The notes under the pieces are model-generated. The model did no database searches, was not told where the DNA came from, and was given only the letters and a program-made list of their open reading frames with translations. Shown one piece after another: positions 60,371 through 64,000 of a DNA stretch of 64,000 nucleotides. The stretch spans positions 24,056,759-24,120,758 of the forward strand of contig NC_080714.1 in NCBI RefSeq assembly GCF_019097595.1, in the 5' to 3' direction. The stretch is from Hemibagrus wyckioides. Taxonomy: Eukaryota; Chordata; Actinopteri; Siluriformes; Bagridae. The position numbers and the translations under genes are program-made. The stretch's first letter is position 1. Each line of letters starts with the position of its first letter.

Positions 60371-61799
60371 TAAAAGGAGCTGCATTATTGAAACACTACA
60401 CTTGTCTAACTGAACAAAGGCTCACCCATTTAAAGAGGGAGAGGGATAGAGAAAAACCAAGAGAGGCTGCGTGACTCAAATTCTTCCATAGTGGACAAGC
60501 CACTTCAGTTGAAATGTAATAAAACACTATGATTATTAATAATGTTGTGAAACTAAAATGAAGAGTTGAGAGCTTGAGACTAAGTGGAAGGTGTGCAGAT
60601 ATCAGATATTTCAAATATTTGACACTGATGCATGAAGTGAAGATGCCTGTATGCCACTAAGTCTAGGTATTAACACCTACTTAATAGAATTTCCTGAATA
60701 AATTTCAATTGAATTCTTAACCAGAAAATAGAATTTGAATATAAAGTATTTCTCTAACTAAATAAATAAATAAAAATAACAAAATAATAATATTTTATTT
60801 ATTTATTTATTTATTTTTTACAAAATACATGTTTCTCCTTAAACTGTATTTCATCACTTCTGATTCATTTTAAGGCTAAACATAATGAAAGATCTGGAAC
60901 GACTCAGATGTGTTTCAGGAATTAATGGTTAGCTGGTAGTCAGAAAAGCAGATCAAAAATTGCTGTTTAGGACCTGATGTACTCCTGATTCGGATCACTA
61001 CATGTTTTTTTAAAAACAAGAGGACGACTGAAAGGTGGCTGAAAAAAATAATTGGCAGGATTTTCCCACTGCTGCAACTTATTTATCAGAACATTTCAAG
61101 AAATCAAGATCAAGATTTCTGCATATATTCAGCCTATTTTTTTTTATATCTTTTTATGAAAGCAGAATAATAAAAGCGCATACAGAAAAAAGCGCATACG
61201 TAATGACGTACTGTACTTCCAGGTCAACTCTGTTCAAGCTGAAATGCACTGCAGTGGGCATTTATTTTTTCATATTTTCTTCATGAATATTTGATTTCTA
61301 GACTTTGTCCGGTGAAACAAATCGAATCAATTAAATATAAGTCAACATTCTATTCTTTTTTAAAATCATTTTATAAAAAAATCCTGAAAAATGAAAACTC
61401 TCTCTCTCTCTCTCGCTCTCTTTCTGTGTACAGTATGTGAACTTCTAATACCTGATGTGATGCCAGTGCTTGATCCTGACACATGGCTACTAGTCTAGTT
61501 CCTTTCATCCTCCAGACCTGTCTGATTCATCCTGATGCTCAACATCTGCTTGGAGCTTCTGTACTTTATCTTTTTTTCCTGCATGGAATACCACTTCTTC
61601 ACTGGATAGTCTCACCGCTCAATAGTGTAAAGCCGTTAAAGACTAAACACTGCTGCTGTCATTATAAAGACTACAATGCTCATTCTGTCCAGCCGTCCAG
61701 CACACACTACACCGTGACGGTATTTAAAGTACACTGGTGTTGGTGAGCAATCAAAGCAATTCAAATTCACACCATCAGTATAATGGAAGAGGATGAGTC
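60371..61799. other. Intronic DNA with AT inverted repeat and TC tract
   Basis: An inverted repeat of AAATAAATAAATAAAAATAA against TTTATTTATTTATTTATTTT (60757-60818) and a TC tract (61397-61422). Otherwise unique. Confidence 0.55.
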
Positions 61800-62127
61800 T
61801 TCAAGAACTTCAACTGACTGTAAATGACTTTAGAGAGGACATTGTTCATAATCACACTCTCCGGTGTTTATAATAATTTACATAAAACACAGTCTGTCGG
61901 TGTCACCCAAATGAGGATGAGGTTCCCTTTTGAGTCTGGTTCCTTTCAAGGTTTCTTCCTCTTACCATATAAGAGAGAGTTTTTCCTTGCCACAGTTGCC
62001 TCAGGCTTGATAACTAGGGATGATGTCTAACGTTAATCTTGGACTTTTGTACTATGTTTCTTATGTTCTGTAAAGCTGCTTGAGACAATGTCCATTGTTA
62101 AAGGCGCTGTACAAATAAAATTGAATT
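61800..62127 (+). repeat. R1 dispersed repeat, second near-complete copy
   Basis: Matches 36690-36992 in order and sense: ATAATCACACTCTCCGGTGT, GAGGATGAGGTTCCCTTTTG, TTTTCCTTGCCACAGTTGCC, TTTCTTATGTTCTGTAAAGC, ACAATGTCCATTGTTAAAGG, CTGTACAAATAAAATTGAATTG. Confidence 0.85.
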
Positions 62128-62204
62128 GCATTTCTTCCTGGCATCATCTAAAAGAGTTTCTTTACCACTCACACCTCTGGATTGGTCAGAAAGGATCTTA
62201 ATTT

Positions 62205-62385
62205 GCATTACATTTCTGGCATTTGGCAGACGCCCTTATTCAGAGCGACTTATATTTTATCTCATTGTTTTTTATACAACTGAGCTAATGAGGGTTAAGG
62301 GCCTTGCTCAAGGGCCCAGCAGTGACAGCTTGGTGGACTTAGTATTCAAACTCACAACCTTCTGACCAGGAGTCTAACACAAATC
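62205..62385 (-). mobile_element. S1 SINE, most complete copy
   Basis: Plus strand reads in reverse: tail complement GGCATTTGGCAGACGCCCTT and ATTCAGAGCGACTTATATTT, then GGGTTAAGGGCCTTGCTCAA, GGGCCCAGCAGTGACAGCTT, and TCAAACTCACAACCTTCTGA. The tRNA-like head is partly preserved at the right end. Confidence 0.85.
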
Positions 62386-62409
62386 TACATCTGGATTTCT
62401 GTAAAGCTG

Positions 62410-62750
62410 CTCCCTTGTTTTGCACTTCACATTTTAATGTTGCTGTAAACTGCCACAGTCATATGTCTACATATGTTTACAAGCCAAGCATCTTCATTTG
62501 CACCAAGAGCCACACAGACTGCATACTGATCACTGCTATTTTATATATCTGTCATGTGGAGTCTTATACTGTCTCTTATCTTGCACTGTGCACAAATTTG
62601 CACACATTTTACTTTTTAGTCTATAGTCCTGTCGTGTCTTTATGTAGCACCAGGTTCCTGGAGGAACGTTGTTTCATTTCACTATGTACTGCATTAGCTA
62701 TATATGTTCGAAATAACAATAAAAGCTCCTTGACTCGACTCTTGACAGCC
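62410..62750 (+). repeat. Dispersed retroelement-tail repeat (family R3)
   Basis: Ends in TTTATGTAGCACCAGGTTCC, TGGAGGAACGTTGTTTCATT, TTCACTATGTACTGCATTAG and AATAACAATAAAAGCTCCTT followed by GACTCGACTC. This terminus is widespread in fish genomes and carries its own AATAAA. Confidence 0.7.
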
Positions 62751-63116
62751 TAAATATGTGTTAGATAAACAAAACTGAAGTGACGTGAGAGAGAAAACAC
62801 AGGCTGTGTAAAATACACAAGTCGTGAGCAGCTCCTGGGAATTATTAGAAGTAACAAGTAATTAAGCTAAACAGACATTAGTATGCCGAGTCACATATTA
62901 CGTAAAACAACGCTGAGCAATATTTTGTGCACAACAGGAACATTTTAGTAAACTCGTTCAATATGAAGTGAAAAAAATGTCAAACATATATTTATATTTA
63001 GATACATTATACTGTGAATGGGGTCAGATTGACCCCAAGGATAATAGAAGGGTTAAAACACGCAGTTTCTATGGTTTGAATGAACTGATAGGTTCAATGA
63101 GATTTCTTGGGAGTTA

Positions 63117-63117
<1 letters not shown>
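62751..63117. other. Intronic DNA, nothing recognised
   Basis: Unique AT-rich sequence. Confidence 0.5.

Positions 63118-63156
<39 letters not shown>
63118..63156 (+). repeat. ATT trinucleotide microsatellite
   Basis: About 13 ATT units. Confidence 0.97.
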
Positions 63157-64000
63157 TCTTTTTTTAATTCAAATTAAATTTCTACCCTTCAAGCAATCAA
63201 GTACAATACAAGCACTCCTCAGTCAAATACATAGTGTATAGAGGAAAAATACTGAGTATAGTCTGATTTAAGAAAGTGAGTAAAAAAGAGCAATAGAGAA
63301 AAAGACTAAAGCAGTCCAAAAGGCCGGAAGAAAAGGCCAGGCCTTCGCAGGAACCTGTAATTTCTCATCGTTAGAATCTTTTATTCAAAGCTGACACCCA
63401 ATTATATTCTGTTGCACTGGCATCAAAAATATTATCATAGTCTTTTGGTTAAATGACTAAACATAATTTCACATTTCCTAACCCATTTCCTTTCTGAATA
63501 TGTTTTTATTTACCGAGCATTAACTAATGAGTTTAATAAAATGTAAAGGTCTAGGGAGTAATAAATAGTAGAAAATAATAGTGACTCAGTCTGTCGGTAT
63601 GAATGGTTACAGATTCACATATTTCTGAAGTGCAGCTACGAGATGAAGAATATATTTAGAGCTCTAAAAGCTGCACGGTTATGAGGGAGATATGGATCAC
63701 GGTTTGGAAAACTGAGCTCTCGGTGTTCCGTGCTATTTCGTAGAAGTCAGCGTGAAGCCTGGGTTCCTGTCTGGAAGTTCTGCAAATCCATCTGGATCGC
63801 CTACGATTTCAGCAGAGACTCGACTGGAGATGGAATCAGATTTTCAAGTACTGACAGCATCTAAATTCTGGCTCTTGCTCAGTACAGTCGCATAATCATC
63901 ACTCAGATTTTCCCCTCTGACCGGTGAGGCTATTAGCAAACACATTTGTGGCCCTGTGATGATGGCAATATTAGCTCCATCCTGGCCAGTAAGTCATTTG
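63157..64000. other. Intronic DNA to the window edge
   Basis: Unique sequence. The last 250 bases (for example GTGATGATGGCAATATTAGC) are complex and could be conserved non-coding DNA. No TAFA5 upstream exon was recognised on the minus strand. Confidence 0.45.

Overview
This is a stretch of nuclear DNA from a teleost fish, AT-rich and dominated by introns, intergenic DNA and repeats. The teleost signature is the mix of Tc1/mariner fossils, tRNA-headed SINEs, short retroelement tails of fish type, and very dense GATA, CA, GA and CACT microsatellites. The repeat families remind me of otophysan fish, perhaps a catfish, but that is an impression from memory and not a measured result. No bacterial, organellar or complete viral unit is visible.

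One protein-coding gene can be supported. It lies on the minus strand and is a TAFA5 (FAM19A5)-like gene for a secreted chemokine-like neurokine. A 128-base coding exon at 49429-49556 carries the end of the TAFA cysteine framework with exact spacing (CX4CX5CX10C), a good acceptor and a perfect GTAAGA donor. A candidate terminal exon lies at about 19470-20337: a pyrimidine-rich acceptor, then GTC TAT TGA (Val-Tyr-stop) in the right phase, then about 0.85 kb of non-repetitive sequence ending in an AATAAA followed by a GU-rich stretch. If the two are joined, the intron between them is about 29.1 kb. Upstream exons (signal peptide and first cysteines) were not found and probably lie beyond position 64000. 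Everything below about 19.4 kb is then 3' flank.

Layout. 1-1.6 kb: a CACT tetranucleotide array open in all three forward frames. 2-5.4 kb: dispersed repeat fragments and a GATA array with two copies of a retroelement tail. 6.5-9 kb: a foldback element built from transposase pieces, a SINE, and a Tc1-type MITE. 12-14 kb: three more Tc1 derivatives. 17.7-24 kb: three copies of a TTAA-flanked MITE family (a fourth is at 53.3 kb) around the candidate last exon, plus unique sequence with a perfect PBX-MEIS motif. 27-31 kb: a Tc1 copy split by a SINE, a homeodomain-site-rich unique block, and a 54-bp minisatellite. 33-41 kb: a GC-richer unique block, two copies of an LTR-like repeat, SINEs and CA tracts. 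41.8-46.9 kb: pentanucleotide arrays attached to a retroelement tail, and a 1.8-kb AT-rich array with a recurrent 12-bp palindrome. 49.4 kb: the coding exon, followed at once by a 1.6-kb TCTA higher-order array that has captured a solo LTR. 52-53.6 kb: a decayed Tc1 transposase and the fourth MITE. 57.7-58.9 kb: a degenerate tandem array. 60-63 kb: a conserved-looking block, more SINEs and retroelement tails.

I see no new multi-gene system. The most useful leads are the TAFA5-like gene model with its altered tail, the TTAA MITE family clustered in one gene, the repeated pairing of microsatellites with particular retroelement tails, and several unique blocks that look like conserved non-coding elements.
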